Below are positions 34,070-45,180 of a DNA stretch of 64,000 nt, piece after piece (within the stretch, counting starts at the first letter, position 1; the number at the start of each line of letters is the position of its first letter). The notes beneath the pieces are model-generated. The model searched no databases and had not been told where the DNA came from. It saw only the letters and a program-made list of their open reading frames with translations. The position numbers and the translations under genes are program-made. Origin of the DNA: Steinernema hermaphroditum (lineage: Eukaryota; Nematoda; Chromadorea; Rhabditida; Steinernematidae); the NCBI GenBank assembly GCA_030435675.1, contig CM059621.1, positions 806,001 to 870,000 of the forward strand, given 5' to 3'.

Positions 34070-34383
34070 ATGACGAAAGGGATTGGATCACCATCGGCGC
34101 AGTTAGATGCAGGTAATTACCAGCAGGTATAACGGTTGCCCACTTTTTCGCTCGCCTCTAATCCAATCTGCTATAGATCAACGATTTCATCACGGAAGTG
34201 GCGAACGCTGCAAATCGCATCCACGATATCAACAACCAGTCGGCAACCGACCGTGAAGCCCTCAACTTGGGTGATATGATTCGAAGCACTGCAAATCGTT
34301 TGAATCCGCGCGAGTTGGCGTTGTTCCGTAGCCGCCTTTTCGAAATCTTCGACAACGCCATCCCTCACAACGAACGTGATTGA
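34070..34383 (+). CDS. small unknown protein
   Basis: Two exons (34070-34126, 34177-34383; 50-bp intron with a CTATAG acceptor) join in phase to 87 residues. The product is hydrophilic and likely all-helical (DFITEVANAANRIHDINNQS then LNPRELALFRSRLFEIFDNA). No signal peptide or membrane segment is seen. I recognise no family. Codon use matches the neighbouring genes. It lies 700 bp upstream of the EZH gene on the same strand. Confidence 0.5.
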
Positions 34384-35079
34384 ATCACCTTTTCATATTT
34401 TGTTTATATTTCGTCTTATGTGTTGGTATGTTGGGACTTATTGTTGGCGTAAATTTGTTCTATGTTATGTTGTGTGAGTGCTTGGTGCTCGGTTGGTGGA
34501 AGAAGGTCGGCTGGCCGAGCGATTGCGTTGGTCAGTCGTGTGATCTTGAAATGATGGAATGATGATCTGGTTGCGACCGATCACTATCTCATTCGTAGAC
34601 AACATAGACAACAGCTTTTGTCTCGCCGAGGGACAAGTAAGGATGTGTTGTTATATTTACAGACAGCGGAAGGCCTTTTGTCTCATTTTTTAGACACACG
34701 ACGTGTCTGTCTAGTAGAGAAAGACATCCGACATGTTCAGAATGCCTACTGCAAACATGTCTTATGGCTAATCTGACTATGCAGTACCCCTATGATTGAT
34801 CATCAAGTAACCATCATCTGGATTTCTGAAATGAAAACGTGGGGCGAAGTTTACCAGTCGCGTTTCAAAGTGCACAATCCTAACACGAAGCTATCGTATC
34901 GCGTCTTATGGCCAACATAAAATTTGTCATCATTTCGGCTCGTTTTTGTGCTTAAATCGCGTTGTTTTGAGCGGAAAGTGTCCAGAATTTCACGAATGGA
35001 CTTAAACTACACGTTTTCGCTCGCTTTTGTTTAACCGGGGTCCTTGATGTCCTAATAGTTCTTATGGTTTCAGATCTTA
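34384..35079. other. intergenic, EZH promoter/5' region
   Basis: AT-rich DNA with two short GT/TC-rich tracts. A GTTTCAG acceptor lies 7 bases before the EZH start, suggesting an upstream exon or trans-splicing. Nothing else is recognised. Confidence 0.35.
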
Positions 35080-37279
35080 ATGGCACCCGAGAAACGTGAA
35101 GAACTGTCATGCTCACCGCCGCACATCGGACTGCTTTCCGACGAGAGCGAACCCGAATTCGAGCGGAGGCCACGCGAGAAGCCGAAAGCGGCGGTGGTGA
35201 AAGCGCTGCTCGGCAACTACGAGAAAATTCGCGACAAAACCGAGGAAGAGATCGCCTCCAGAGCACCGGTACTTTTGCAAACCTTTTTTCGTGTATGTGT
35301 TTGCATGCTTTTAGGCAATGTTCGCGGAGGTGGTCGGACGCCGTTCCCGCACCTTCACCAGGAGGTCCGTCGGACAGTACGAAGGAATCCTGGTCAACAA
35401 CGCGCCGAATGTGGAATTGCTACAGCTGATCGAGGAGAACGCACTGAACACCGAAAAAGTAATTGGAAATCGCTCTACGAGCCTGGAGTGCCGGGTATTC
35501 GACATGCCCGAGATCGAGCCATTCCCAACGATGAAGTACTGGGCGAACACGATCGTCAGCCTTAGGGTGTGTTTGCCGGATCGTGTTGTTGGCTATAAAT
35601 GACTTGATTAAGGGTGAGGAGCAGTCAATGCTGAGCAATATCCCGTTTATGGGCGACACCGTCAACTATCCTGAGCTTGGAAGACAGCTGGCGAAGATTT
35701 TTCATGGAGGTGTGCACGGCGTCGCCTCGGACTACGGATACATCAATGATTCAATATTATATCAGATCGTCAAAACGACTATGGATAATGACCTATTTCG
35801 TACGTTTTTTTGCTCTCAATCCAGCATATAATTCTGCCTTATTTCAGGCCTACACGACGTACTTGTCGCCGTCAATGATAAATTCCCGAACAAGGGAACA
35901 ACGGACGAGTTGCATAGGCTATATCCGGCGTTAAAGGAGCGCTTTGATCCCGAGCCACAACCAGATAAATTGGCAAGAAGCGGGCAGAAACTTGAACAGA
36001 TAGCCAAGGACGTTATGCAACAATTCGGAATGCTCAAATGTCCGCGGTGCCTCCTTTACGGTTGTCCTACCCACAAATGTACGGACCCCATATTTATTTC
36101 CTGTTTTATCGGCCAATTTCAGCCGATGAAGACGGATGGACGTATGTAGGGCCATGCCCAGCCTCCGAGCCGGACCCGGAAAGGGCTCCATGCAGTAATG
36201 ATTGTCATAAAAGCGCAAGGAAGAAGGCCCGCGTTCGTGTTCCCGTAGTGTCAGATGAAGTGAAGACGGGCGTCGCCGTGCTACACCGGATCTTCCGGGA
36301 CGACTTCTGCCGCCTAGCGGCGTGTGTCAACGTCGCCGGAACGACTCACTTCTCGTGTAGGCAAATGAAGAAGTTTGTTGAGCAGCATTCGAACGGAGAA
36401 ATCCCAGAAGAACGTGAAGCGCATGAAAACTCGTAAGTAACCTGAGTAGTCACTCAGTTTTTATCTCTTCTCATTTCAGTGGACGTCCCTCGCAGATGGC
36501 TTTCCGCAAAGCGCTGGTTCAACTGGGTTGGACGAAGTTGGCGAACAGGAAGCCGTACGAGGCGTGCAAGCACGAGGGACGCTGCTCCGAGGACAACTGC
36601 AGCTGCATTCAAGCCATGAATCCATGCACGAAATACTGCAAATGCCCAGATGGCTGCAAGTATCGCTTCGTGGGATGCGAATGTAGCGGAGCGTGCAACA
36701 CTGCAAGTTGTTCCTGTGCTAAAGCGAAATGGGAGTGCGACCCGGACTTGTGCCTACGATGCTGTAACCAAGATACTGGCGTGACATGCAAGAACATGAA
36801 GATGCAACAGATGAAGCGGAAGGCGATCGTTGTGGGGCCGTCGTCAGTGGCCGGTTGGGGATGCTACGCTGTGGAGGACATTGCTGCGGGAGATCTCATA
36901 GGCCAGTATACCGGGGAGTACATCTCCAACGAGGACACCGAACGATTAGGGCTGATCTACGACAAGCTGAAGTGTAGTTACATCTTCAGTAAGTGTTCTG
37001 TATCTGTGCCTGACTGACCATTTTTGTTTAGCCGCCAACAAGCAAGAAGCGATGGACTCGATGATGAAAGGGAACGTCACGCGTTTCATCAATCACTCCA
37101 AGGAGAGTGCGAACTGCGAGTCCAGAGCGATCACACTGCACGGCGACAGCTGTATCGGAATCTTCGCCAAGACCAACATAAAGAAGGGCGATGAGCTGTT
37201 CTACGACTACGGCTATTCATCGGCTCATCAGGTCTTCGTTTCCAAGGAGCCCGCCGCTAACGGAAAATATAAAAAGTAG
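35080..37279 (+). CDS. mes-2: E(z)/EZH2 (MES-2-like) histone H3K27 methyltransferase
   Basis: This is the catalytic subunit of a Polycomb PRC2-type complex, which methylates H3K27 to repress genes. Seven exons (35080-35268, 35315-35566, 35613-35799, 35848-36078, 36123-36432, 36480-36988, 37032-37279) join in phase to 641 residues. The N-terminal half keeps E(z) blocks: MLSNIPFMGDTV, YINDSILYQIV, KFPNKGTTDELHRLYPAL and LKCPRCLLYGCPTHK. The CXC pre-SET domain is rich in cysteine (CKHEGRCSEDNCSCIQ...CKCPDGCKYR). The SET domain shows AGWGCYAVED, QYTGEYIS, RFINHS and GDELFYDYGYS. The position that is tyrosine 641 in human EZH2 (DKYMCS) reads DKLKCS here. Exon 3 boundaries rest on a 46-bp intron. 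Confidence 0.93.
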
Positions 37280-39174
37280 ATATTTCTAGATTTTGATATG
37301 GTATTAATTGTTTTAACTTTTGGTATTGATATACTCCTTCATATGGTAACACCTTCTAGGAGTTGTGGTTATGCTTTAGGAACAGGTGTGGTGAACGCTT
37401 CCTGGGCGCTTCTCCTAATGATCTTCTTACAAGCTCTCCAGATCTAGAACCTAGAGCTCCTTCTTCAGAAGGTCCTTGCGTGGTAAACTAGAGAAGGATC
37501 TCTGCAATGGAGAATTCGCCGAGTTTTGAGTCATCCACTTTGAAATTTATCGTTCGATCTTGTATTCACCTAAATCTCAGATGGATAATGAAGTTCGCGA
37601 AGATGCGTCTGCCCCCATACTAGTAGAGACACTATTGTTTTGAACATCAGATGAATGGATGAGCATGTTTTAGAAGAACGATGAGCAGGATGCATACTAT
37701 AGTAAGCCGGCAACGTCATTGCCGAGTTTGAAGTGTTTCTTGAGCCAGCATCATCGTGAATGTCGGTTCTCGGAACACATCCAAAGAACAGGACTCAAAT
37801 TCGATGACATTTGGCACTAATCAGGAATACCACTATACTACGTGCTTGAAGAAACATTACATTCGAAGAATTCTGTCTTTGTACTTTTACACGAGCTTCT
37901 TCTGCTTCCTCCTAAATCCACAGTTGTAAGAGTTCGTCTCTGGGGGTTTTCTGGCTTCGTGCAAGTGACTCATCTCTTGCAAAACTGAAAAAATCACGGT
38001 GACTTCAGTTTTGACTTTTTTGTTTGCATCGAAGGTCAGTAAGTTGGGAAGCGAGTCAGTGAGTGCGTCATCTTGAAGTCGAAGAAAACAGTCTGAGCTG
38101 CTTGTCCTTGACAAACACAATGGACTTCATTTATGTTTTTATAAAGTCACCCGCTTCAGGTGTCGGATTAGACTCCCTTACAAAGTTGCGTGTACATAAT
38201 TCCTGTCAATGACAGTGTTGTTTATGTTGATAGTCATCTTCCAGCTTCCAAGGAGATGAGGAGATGTCACTTCTATAGAGTGCGAAGAGGTGTACATAGT
38301 TTGAGATTGTTAACTTTGGAAGGACGTCCGTACGGCGTTCAGTGAAAGACCCCGCAAATCCAGGGCGAAGCCAGCTCGAATCCGTGGAGTACGAACACGA
38401 AGATGATGACGAATAGCCTCCTCCGAAGATCTCTAGTCGATCACAAGCAGTTTGACAATGCTGGTTGTTTTCAAAGGCATCTTCGAGGATGCTATGATTG
38501 AGATAAAGTCCTGTAGAGGACGCACCAAGAACTTCTCGATCGCCCAAGGACGTAGTGCTCCGCTTGTAAACGATCTCCGCTTATCACGAAATGACTCTTA
38601 AATCCGAAGCGGAACCAAGTGGAATCCATAGATGAAGCGGCTCCACCTAAGATCTCCAGTCGACCAGGAGATACCTAACGACTTACAGAATTTCCCCGAA
38701 AGGAAGGCATGCATCTCGTGCCTCATGAACAAAGTCTTCGAGAAAATGGGATATGGAAATTCCGTTCTTGTGGGTCATGAACTACCCATTGTGCTCATCA
38801 TCAATACACCTGTTTCTGTGTTTTTCCTGCTGCGTTCCTCCACTGTTCCTCCTTTTTCCAAAAGTTAGGCCTATCTCAACCAAATTACGGTAAAGACCTC
38901 TAATGATGTAGCGTTCTGTAGTGCAAGGCTTAGAGTTCATGAGCCAGTAGAGGAAAGGGTCGTGGTGCGGATGGATCAGTTCTCTACAGGGTCATTCACA
39001 TTGGAAAACAGGTTTCAGTTATCATGAGGTGGACAAAGCTGTACAAGGCTGCTGAGACACTTGAATACCTTTGTGAATTAATTGCTCGTCGAATGACTTG
39101 CGACTACGCACTTCGAGTTCATGAGATTCAGTTCGAATTATCCAAACCCTGCTGAACTGGCTGGTGCTTTAATG
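37280..39174. other. intergenic with possible decayed coding segments
   Basis: No gene is secure. On the minus strand, 38206-38547 reads ...CDRLEIFGGGYSSSSS...SSWLRPGF, and about 38585-38670 reads ...RLEILGGAASSMDSTWFRFGF, so one segment looks duplicated in tandem. 37887-38120 on the same strand is also open. These may be exons of an unknown or decaying gene; I could not join them in phase. Confidence 0.25.
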
Positions 39175-39403
39175 TCCGGGGATCAAACATTCGGGACCCA
39201 AATACCGACACTCAAACATTCGGGACCAGGGATGTGCGTAAAGGCCCTCTCATACTTTTGTTCCGCGCGCGGGGAACAAAAATGCCGCCGGACGCGCGGA
39301 ACACGGATTTGTTCCCCGCGCGGGGAATATTCCGCGCGCGCGGAACAACCGTCTACCGTAGGATTGTCGTGGCGCCTCACGTCTTTCGTGTCTATACCTC
39401 AAA

Positions 39404-39715
39404 TCTCGTATACCTCAAAAAGACTGCAAGACGTTCTTTCGACGACAGTGGGAAGCGATGAGTTCGAGCTTTACGTATCTTCTCCTCGAGGACAGAGTGG
39501 AGTTCGTCGAAAGCATCTCTTTGTAGGCGAAGAAACTTCTGGAGATCGCGCCGATCATCCGATTGATAGTAAGTTCGAAACAAGCGGAATCGCGCTGGCT
39601 CGTGCAGTAGGTGTGCTGGGCGCACATAATAGCGCCGTTTCTTCTTTCTTATTTTCCTTAGACGGTTGAGCTCCCTCAGCATCGCCAAGTAGTTGAACGC
39701 TTCGTATAGAGTCAT
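39404..39715 (-). pseudogene. Harbinger transposase remnant, first exon only
   Basis: Starting at the ATG at 39715, the frame matches the first ~97 residues of the copy 1 transposase at roughly 85% by eye (EAFNYL..LRELNRLR, KKKRRYYVRPAHLLH). It then ends at YTRFEV-stop. The deletion joins exon 1 directly to the subterminal region (CCTACGGT next to the palindromes). All three catalytic acids are missing. Confidence 0.85.
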
Positions 39716-39818
39716 CTGGAAACATGTATATATTGCTAAATTTGCACAAAAAAACTGTATTCGTCCGAGAAACAGCACAAACGAATGATGCTCATAGGAA
39801 ACAATGCATTTTTTCCTA

Positions 39819-40753
39819 AATGTCCAGGCACAACAACTCATACTTATTACAAATCTCCAAAATCTCATGCTTCATTTGAACGGCGAGGCGACGATTCTTT
39901 TCTTCGACGTCGGTAAATATCTTCTGCACGTAATGACCAAACGTGGCTTCGGTAACGGTCCGTGCAATTTGCTCCTTAATCGTATCTGCAGTAGAAATAA
40001 TTGCGGCGTCATCGGAATCAATGCTCTTCTTCTGGCGATGCACATGCGGCTCGTGTGATGACTGAACCGTTTGGGTCGAGGATGGTCCTTCAATGCTGAT
40101 TGGATCATCTCCAATTCCTTCAATGTCGACATCAATTTGCGAGAGATACTCGTAGTTGGAGACCGAGCCCTGCGAAAGCAGGAGACGCGGCCTAAAACTC
40201 ATAATGACATGAGAGCAGACGACAGACGTACGTTTTAATTGCCGACCTTGATTCCTGCAGAAAAGAGAGATCTTCGCTGAACTTCCAGTGGGTCTTCGCA
40301 CTGGCATCTAATCCATCTCCTGTCTTCGGCTTCTTTCCTTTGACGTTGTTCTTGTAATATTTGTGGAGAAGTCCCCACGTTTCTCCGACATACTGGCCTA
40401 AAAAAGATGAGAAGCGTAAGTTACGGTACGAGGAACTTGCCATTTAGGTCCATTCCAGTATCGTTATTTATTCGTTATTTACATTCAAACACTACAGTCT
40501 TCTTGTAAGTGTTCTTGTAGTCTGGATGGCTTTCCGCCCAGACGAACTTTTGAGACTGTACTTCTTTGATGATGAGACGTTTCACGTCGTCTTCGGTATA
40601 ATCCGTACCAATCCACGGCTGAATGCTGGATGTATCCTTCCTCTTTCGTTTCGTTCTCGGCAGTGTATGTGAAGTATCAAGTTCGTTTTCTTCGCGCACG
40701 AGCGCCAACTCCTCTTCTCCAGGAATGATCTCTTCGTGGCACTTATCCATCAT
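39819..40753 (-). pseudogene. Harbinger MADF protein, broken copy
   Basis: It matches the copy 1 MADF protein along its length (PGEEELALVREENE, PWIGTDYTEDDVKRLII, GQYVGETWG.LHKYYK). At the place where copy 1 reads VFEGIAQKIN, copy 2 is one codon shorter and reads VFECK followed by TAA near 40480-40497, so the MADF domain is truncated. The exon layout is otherwise the same. Confidence 0.8.
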
Positions 40754-41633
40754 AAACCTCTAAATAACGCATCTGAGCATTAGTACATAGCTAACATAGA
40801 GTATATGACTGCGCGACGAGAAAGCCGATTCAAATAGGTCCAAAAGTGCTTGGAAAGCACAAAGAACGACAAGTATGACCATTGACCAACAGCGGCGACT
40901 CAATTCACTCTTATAGCAGCGCATTCCGTGCGCAGACCTGACAAACACGGCCAAAATCCCTCTAAGACCACACATTTGTTCCGCGGAACATCGAAAAATT
41001 CCATGGCAGACCATGGAACAAGAAAAATGATCCGCGGAACAAAGATCGCGGTGGGTGGTACTGATGTTCCGCGGAACAAAGTATGACCACCTGCGGAACA
41101 TTTTTCGTGTTCCGTGCGCGCGGAATATTCCGCGGAACACGATTTACAATGGATTTGTTCCGCGCGCGCGGAATATTCCGCCGAGTATGACCAGGCCTTA
41201 AGTGAATTTGTAAGTAAAACCGTAAGAAACAGAAGGCCCCGGTTCGAATCCGCATGGAGGAAGATATTTATTTTTTTCCTGTTTTCTGGAAATAACAATG
41301 TGAAACATTTTTTGTTATTGATAAGGCTGTGGATAAAAAATAATCCAGCATGTTATTTCCAGAAAACAGGAAAAAAAAAATATCTTCATTCATGCGGATT
41401 CGAACCCGGACCTTCTGTTTCTTACGGTTTTACTTACGAATTCACTTACGCACATCCCTGTTCGGGACCCAAATGCCGGGTCTAAAATGTCTCAGCAACG
41501 TATAAGCGTTTTAAAGGTGTTTTTTAAAGCCAATCTTTCCCTACAAGATATTTTCAAAAGTCCAGCCGTGCCCGTCTCCGGATCTAAGCTTGTTTAACAC
41601 ATACCATGAGAATTGGTTGTACTATAGAAACTC

Positions 41634-41639
41634 TTTATT
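41634..41639 (-). promoter_or_regulatory. poly(A) signal of the peptide-GPCR gene
   Basis: TTTATT on the plus strand is AATAAA on the minus strand, 90 bases after the receptor stop. Confidence 0.5.
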
Positions 41640-41728
41640 TGAGATCTAAACAATACACATCGTTCCGAGATCACATCAACCGTATTAGCACTTGATATGT
41701 GAAATGTACAAATAAATCAACTGGCTGC

Positions 41729-43486
41729 CTAGCAGACGCTCGAAGATTCGCTGGAGGAGGTCCGGCCACTGCTCGAGCTTTGCTTCGAATCTTTGGAAGC
41801 TTGTCTCTGGCACTTCCTGGCGGAGGCTAGCGCGGCGAAGAAGCTGTCTCCGGCCAGAGCCTTTCCGATCATGAGCACTTGGTCGGCGTGCTGAGCCACC
41901 AGCTGGCGTTGGCGTTCTCGAGCTCTTCGAAGACGGTGTGACTCGAAAGCTGACTTGATGACGACGAAAACGGTGGAGTTCGTGGCCGAGTTTAGGAGAA
42001 CCTGGAAAAGAGGTGTAAAAATGAGGCTTTAGACCGGATTCGGCTCACCAGCATATGGCCAATTCTGGACAAGAATGGCATGTTGTCGTCGACAACAGCT
42101 TCGAGCACTTCGAGGGCCGTCGGCCAGCAGCGCAAGATCAAGAACTTTCCCAGAAGCAGCATGGAGATCATCTTAAAAAGAATCCGTCTTAGTAAAATGC
42201 CAATTTTGCTTCAATCTTACCTGTAAGGACTTGGTCTTATCACGATCATTGGCAAAGAGACATTCTCGGCCCTGTTCCAGCAGAATCTGCGCTCGTCGAG
42301 CCATTGACTGGCGCATGCTTCGCAGCGTGCATACGGTGAGCGCCGTTATGATGACGAACGGTCCGAAGGTCTTCAGGACGGTCAGGATGAGCATACGGTA
42401 GAGGACGTGATACGATGGCGTTTTTAGAAGATCGGTACGATCGATTTGCTTGGACTGCTGGCCAGATTCGGCGTCGACACAGCGTACTACCGTATACTCG
42501 AATGAGCTGGGCAGTGTGATGATGACGGAGGCGATGGTTATGAAGACGGGGATGCGGATGGCTACGGCGGCGGAGCGGACGTACGAGTAGCGTCTTTTCT
42601 GTTTTTTGAATGAAAACCGCGTTCTTGTGAAGGAGAGCGGTCTGGCGACGGCGAAGAAACGTTGCGCGGTGACGTAGATCAGGATCCAGGTCTGAAAAAG
42701 AAGTGTTTGAGCATGATATGTTGTTGACCACACGCCTTGCATAAAAGGGTTAAATTCAGCGATTTCCCTATGGATTTAAGTGATGCTTTTTATATCCACT
42801 TACCGAAGTAGTGTGCGCACACGTGAGCAGCCCATTAAGCCCGATGGTGTACCCGTCGATGGTGTGGAGACGCGTGTGGAACCCGTTGGAAATGTTGAGA
42901 AGCAGGAGGTCGGCAGCGAGGGAGTAGTGGAAGAAGGAGGTGACGAGCAGGACGATGTCCCAGATGGCCAACGCCACCAGCGACACCACCATGGCGCCGT
43001 TGATGGACGTTCGGAAAAGGACCCGGATACAGTAGGCGTTGCCTGAAATAGACAGGGTTATACAGGTGTACATTCGAAAAACTTGATTTTATGTCATAAA
43101 GTGACGCCGCCATAAAAGGACCCCATTTGCCAAATGGATTTCTTTTGTGCGCTTTAAGTTCAGAAGACGTTAGGCGATTACGCGATCTCCGCTTATCGAC
43201 GCGCCAAAAATCCGTTCCTAAGGTCATGTTTTTAAGGGCTCCATCCCAGTGGAGTGTTAAGCCGTTTCCGATATCCTCCCGACAAAACAAGGTCTCCGAC
43301 TAATTTATACCATTTCCGGTTGGTGGCACGCTTGTGCGTATGTACATGTTCGAAAAGAAACGTACCGACGACGCCGAGGATGATGATGGCGGTGGAAAGT
43401 GGGCCGTCCATGAGGAGTTCCGTGCGGTCACGATGCTGAGGCCCCGTTTCGCACTGGGGCAGCGCGAGCTGAGGAGCCGAGGTCAT
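41729..43486 (-). CDS. rhodopsin-type neuropeptide GPCR (FMRFamide-receptor-like)
   Basis: Five exons (43366-43486, 42804-43042, 42691-42221, 42171-42049, 42001-41729) join in phase to 408 residues. Seven membrane segments can be traced: TM1 with GVVGNAYCIRVLFR, TM2 with VVSLVALAIWDIVLLV, TM3 ending YVTAQRFFAVARPL, and TM5 with LILTVLKTFGPFVIITALTV. TM7 contains NSATNSTVFVVIKSAF. The DRY motif is QRF and the NPxxY motif is NSTVF, both common in the invertebrate FRPR/DMSR peptide-receptor group. The tail is serine-rich (SKDSKQSSSSGRTSSSESSS), suited to phosphorylation. The exact ligand cannot be told. Confidence 0.82.
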
Positions 43487-43839
43487 CGCGGTCTGTCTTC
43501 GATTCAGCAGACTCGGACTACTGGCATAATAGAGCAACAATGGAGGGGAGGTGTGGGAGCGCTGAAAATGAGAAACTTTGATGGACAATGTTCACACGGT
43601 TGCGCAAGGCCAACTAGTCAAGGACTAAAACGCGGGAGTGTGGAAAGCACGCGGCTGGGAATATGCTATAAAAATAGGCGGAATAACGCATTAGTGCGAA
43701 TATTTAGGAGGACAAATATGGAAATAGCACTTCGGGGCAAACAACAACAATTGGACAAAGTGGTGTCGGGTAAGGGTCGTCGAGCAAGAACGACCCAATT
43801 CTGGCCTCTTTTGACTCACCTGGCTATGTACAAAGCCAG

Positions 43840-44390
43840 TGACTTGATACAAGTTTATCATACCAAAGGTCATAGGTTCGAATCCGGCCGGAAACAAAAA
43901 TAATTGTTATATGTTTGGATGTTTTGAACGCTTGGACGCCACAACGGTGCGTCACTTCGAAGAATTCTGATAAAAACAGCTAAAATCTGTCCATTTCATT
44001 GGTTATTTGTGATTAAGATTATCACACGACAGGTCGCAGGTTCGTATCCCGCCGGAATCAAATGATTTTTGCATGCCGGCCAGGGTTGTCCTACACATCA
44101 TAACGATGTTTCCGTACGTCGGGTTCTGATAGAAATGGAAAAATCGCTTCATTTCATTGGTTATTTGTGATTAAGATTATCACGCGAAAGGTCACGGGTT
44201 CGAATCCCGCCGGAATCAAATAATTTTTATATCTTTGTCAGGGATGTCTTGAACACCATAACAATGTTTCCCTACGTAGAATTGTGATAAAAATGGAAAA
44301 AATCGATTCATTTCATTGGTTATTTGTGATTAAGATTATCACGCGAAAGGTCACAGGTTCGAATCCACCTGGAGAAATGTGATTTTTTAC
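43840..44390 (+). repeat. ~160-bp tandem repeat, each unit with a tRNA-like B box
   Basis: GGTTCGAATCC-type motifs recur at 43875, 44039, 44197 and 44356. The shared context is TTTCATTGGTTATTTGTG, ATTAAGATTATCAC and then AAGGTCAC. The units also share a following AT-rich block and CGAAG/GTAGAATTCTGATAAAAA-type sequence. There are four diverged copies at 158-164 bp spacing. No full cloverleaf is seen. Confidence 0.8.
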
Positions 44391-44399
44391 CCACGAAAA

Positions 44400-45180
44400 A
44401 GGGGGACATGTGGTTGTTACACGTGTAGGATTCCGTTAAAAGCCATCTATGCCTCGGAGAGGATACGCCGTTAGCGTGTTTACCAACACAAACGATGTGC
44501 GTAATAAGCGGCTTAAGAATCTGTTCGATTAATTTCATTTTACGGCTTCTCGGGGCCGAAACGCGCACGCACAAAACGAAGCCGAACTCTGCTCCCCGTC
44601 AAACGCAGAGGCACAACGCCGCGAATCTGTGTTTTTCGCCCTGGGTCCGCCAACCTTTACCTGGAACTGGCTGGGTTTATTTAGAATTTATAGCTTGCGC
44701 TTTGGACTTTTGGCATGTATGAGTTTTCCGGCTTCCAGAGGGAATTGGGACACCCGGAAGCCGTAGTCCTACCACCGCTGACAACAAGATGTCCGACGCC
44801 AGGAATCTGGCAGCGCGAGATGTCATCCCGAAGGTCGCCGACGCCCTGAGGACACCATCAGCACCGAATATGCAACTCTCGGAACACGGACTCACCTCTC
44901 CGAAGCAGAGGAGGCGAGCCCCGAAGCTACCCCAGTGGTCCAAACGCCCGCGAAGAAGATATTCCACCGCCATTTCCGATATTTTGCTGATTCTCAGATG
45001 CCCCATGAAGCGCGCCTTCTACGACCGGTTCGACACCACCGCTACGCCAAGGATGAAGCCCGCAGCAATGAGACATCCTCTGTTTGTCTATTATTCGGTG
45101 TCATGCAAGGCGAAATGCCTTTGAGTCGTGAATAAAGTCAAAAGTCAAGTCAAAGTCAAAGTCAAAGCTTTGGACTTTTG
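44400..45180 (+). repeat. probable retroelement 3' end with (GTCAAA)n-type tail
   Basis: The stretch ends in AATAAAGTCAAAAGTCAAGTCAAAGTCAAAGTCAAAG (45131-45168), a short tandem tail of the kind that ends RTE-type non-LTR elements and their SINEs. A similar GTCAAAGTCAAG lies at 4150-4163. An open frame at 44789-45124 has no known domain. The assignment is tentative. Confidence 0.35.

Larger units (their letters stand above)
39242..41198 (-). mobile_element. degenerate PIF/Harbinger transposon (copy 2)
   Basis: This is a 1957-bp relative of copy 1, on the opposite strand, flanked by TAA at 39239-39241 and 41199-41201. Its ends are AGGCCCTCTCATACT and, inverted, AGGCCTGGTCATACT. Both ends hold palindrome arrays, but with GTTCC/GGAAC where copy 1 has GCCCC/GGGGC. 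It keeps the MADF gene (with a premature stop) and only the first exon of the transposase; about 1 kb with the catalytic exons is deleted. It can only be non-autonomous. Confidence 0.9.
39175..41470. repeat. palindromic host repeat split by Harbinger copy 2
   Basis: 41202-41301 (AGTGAATTTGTAAGTAAAACC ... GGTTCGAATCC ...) is repeated inverted at about 41352-41446. The outer edges also match: CAGGGATGTGCGTAA at 39227-39241 on the left and, inverted, TTACGCACATCCCTG at about 41446-41460. CATTCGGGACC motifs occur on both sides. Each arm carries a B-box-like GGTTCGAATCC, so the arms seem built from a tRNA-derived SINE. Confidence 0.8.

Noticed and set aside
44789..45124. 111-codon open frame as a gene
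   Set aside because: No domain, no introns, and it lies directly before a retroelement-like GTCAAA tail.
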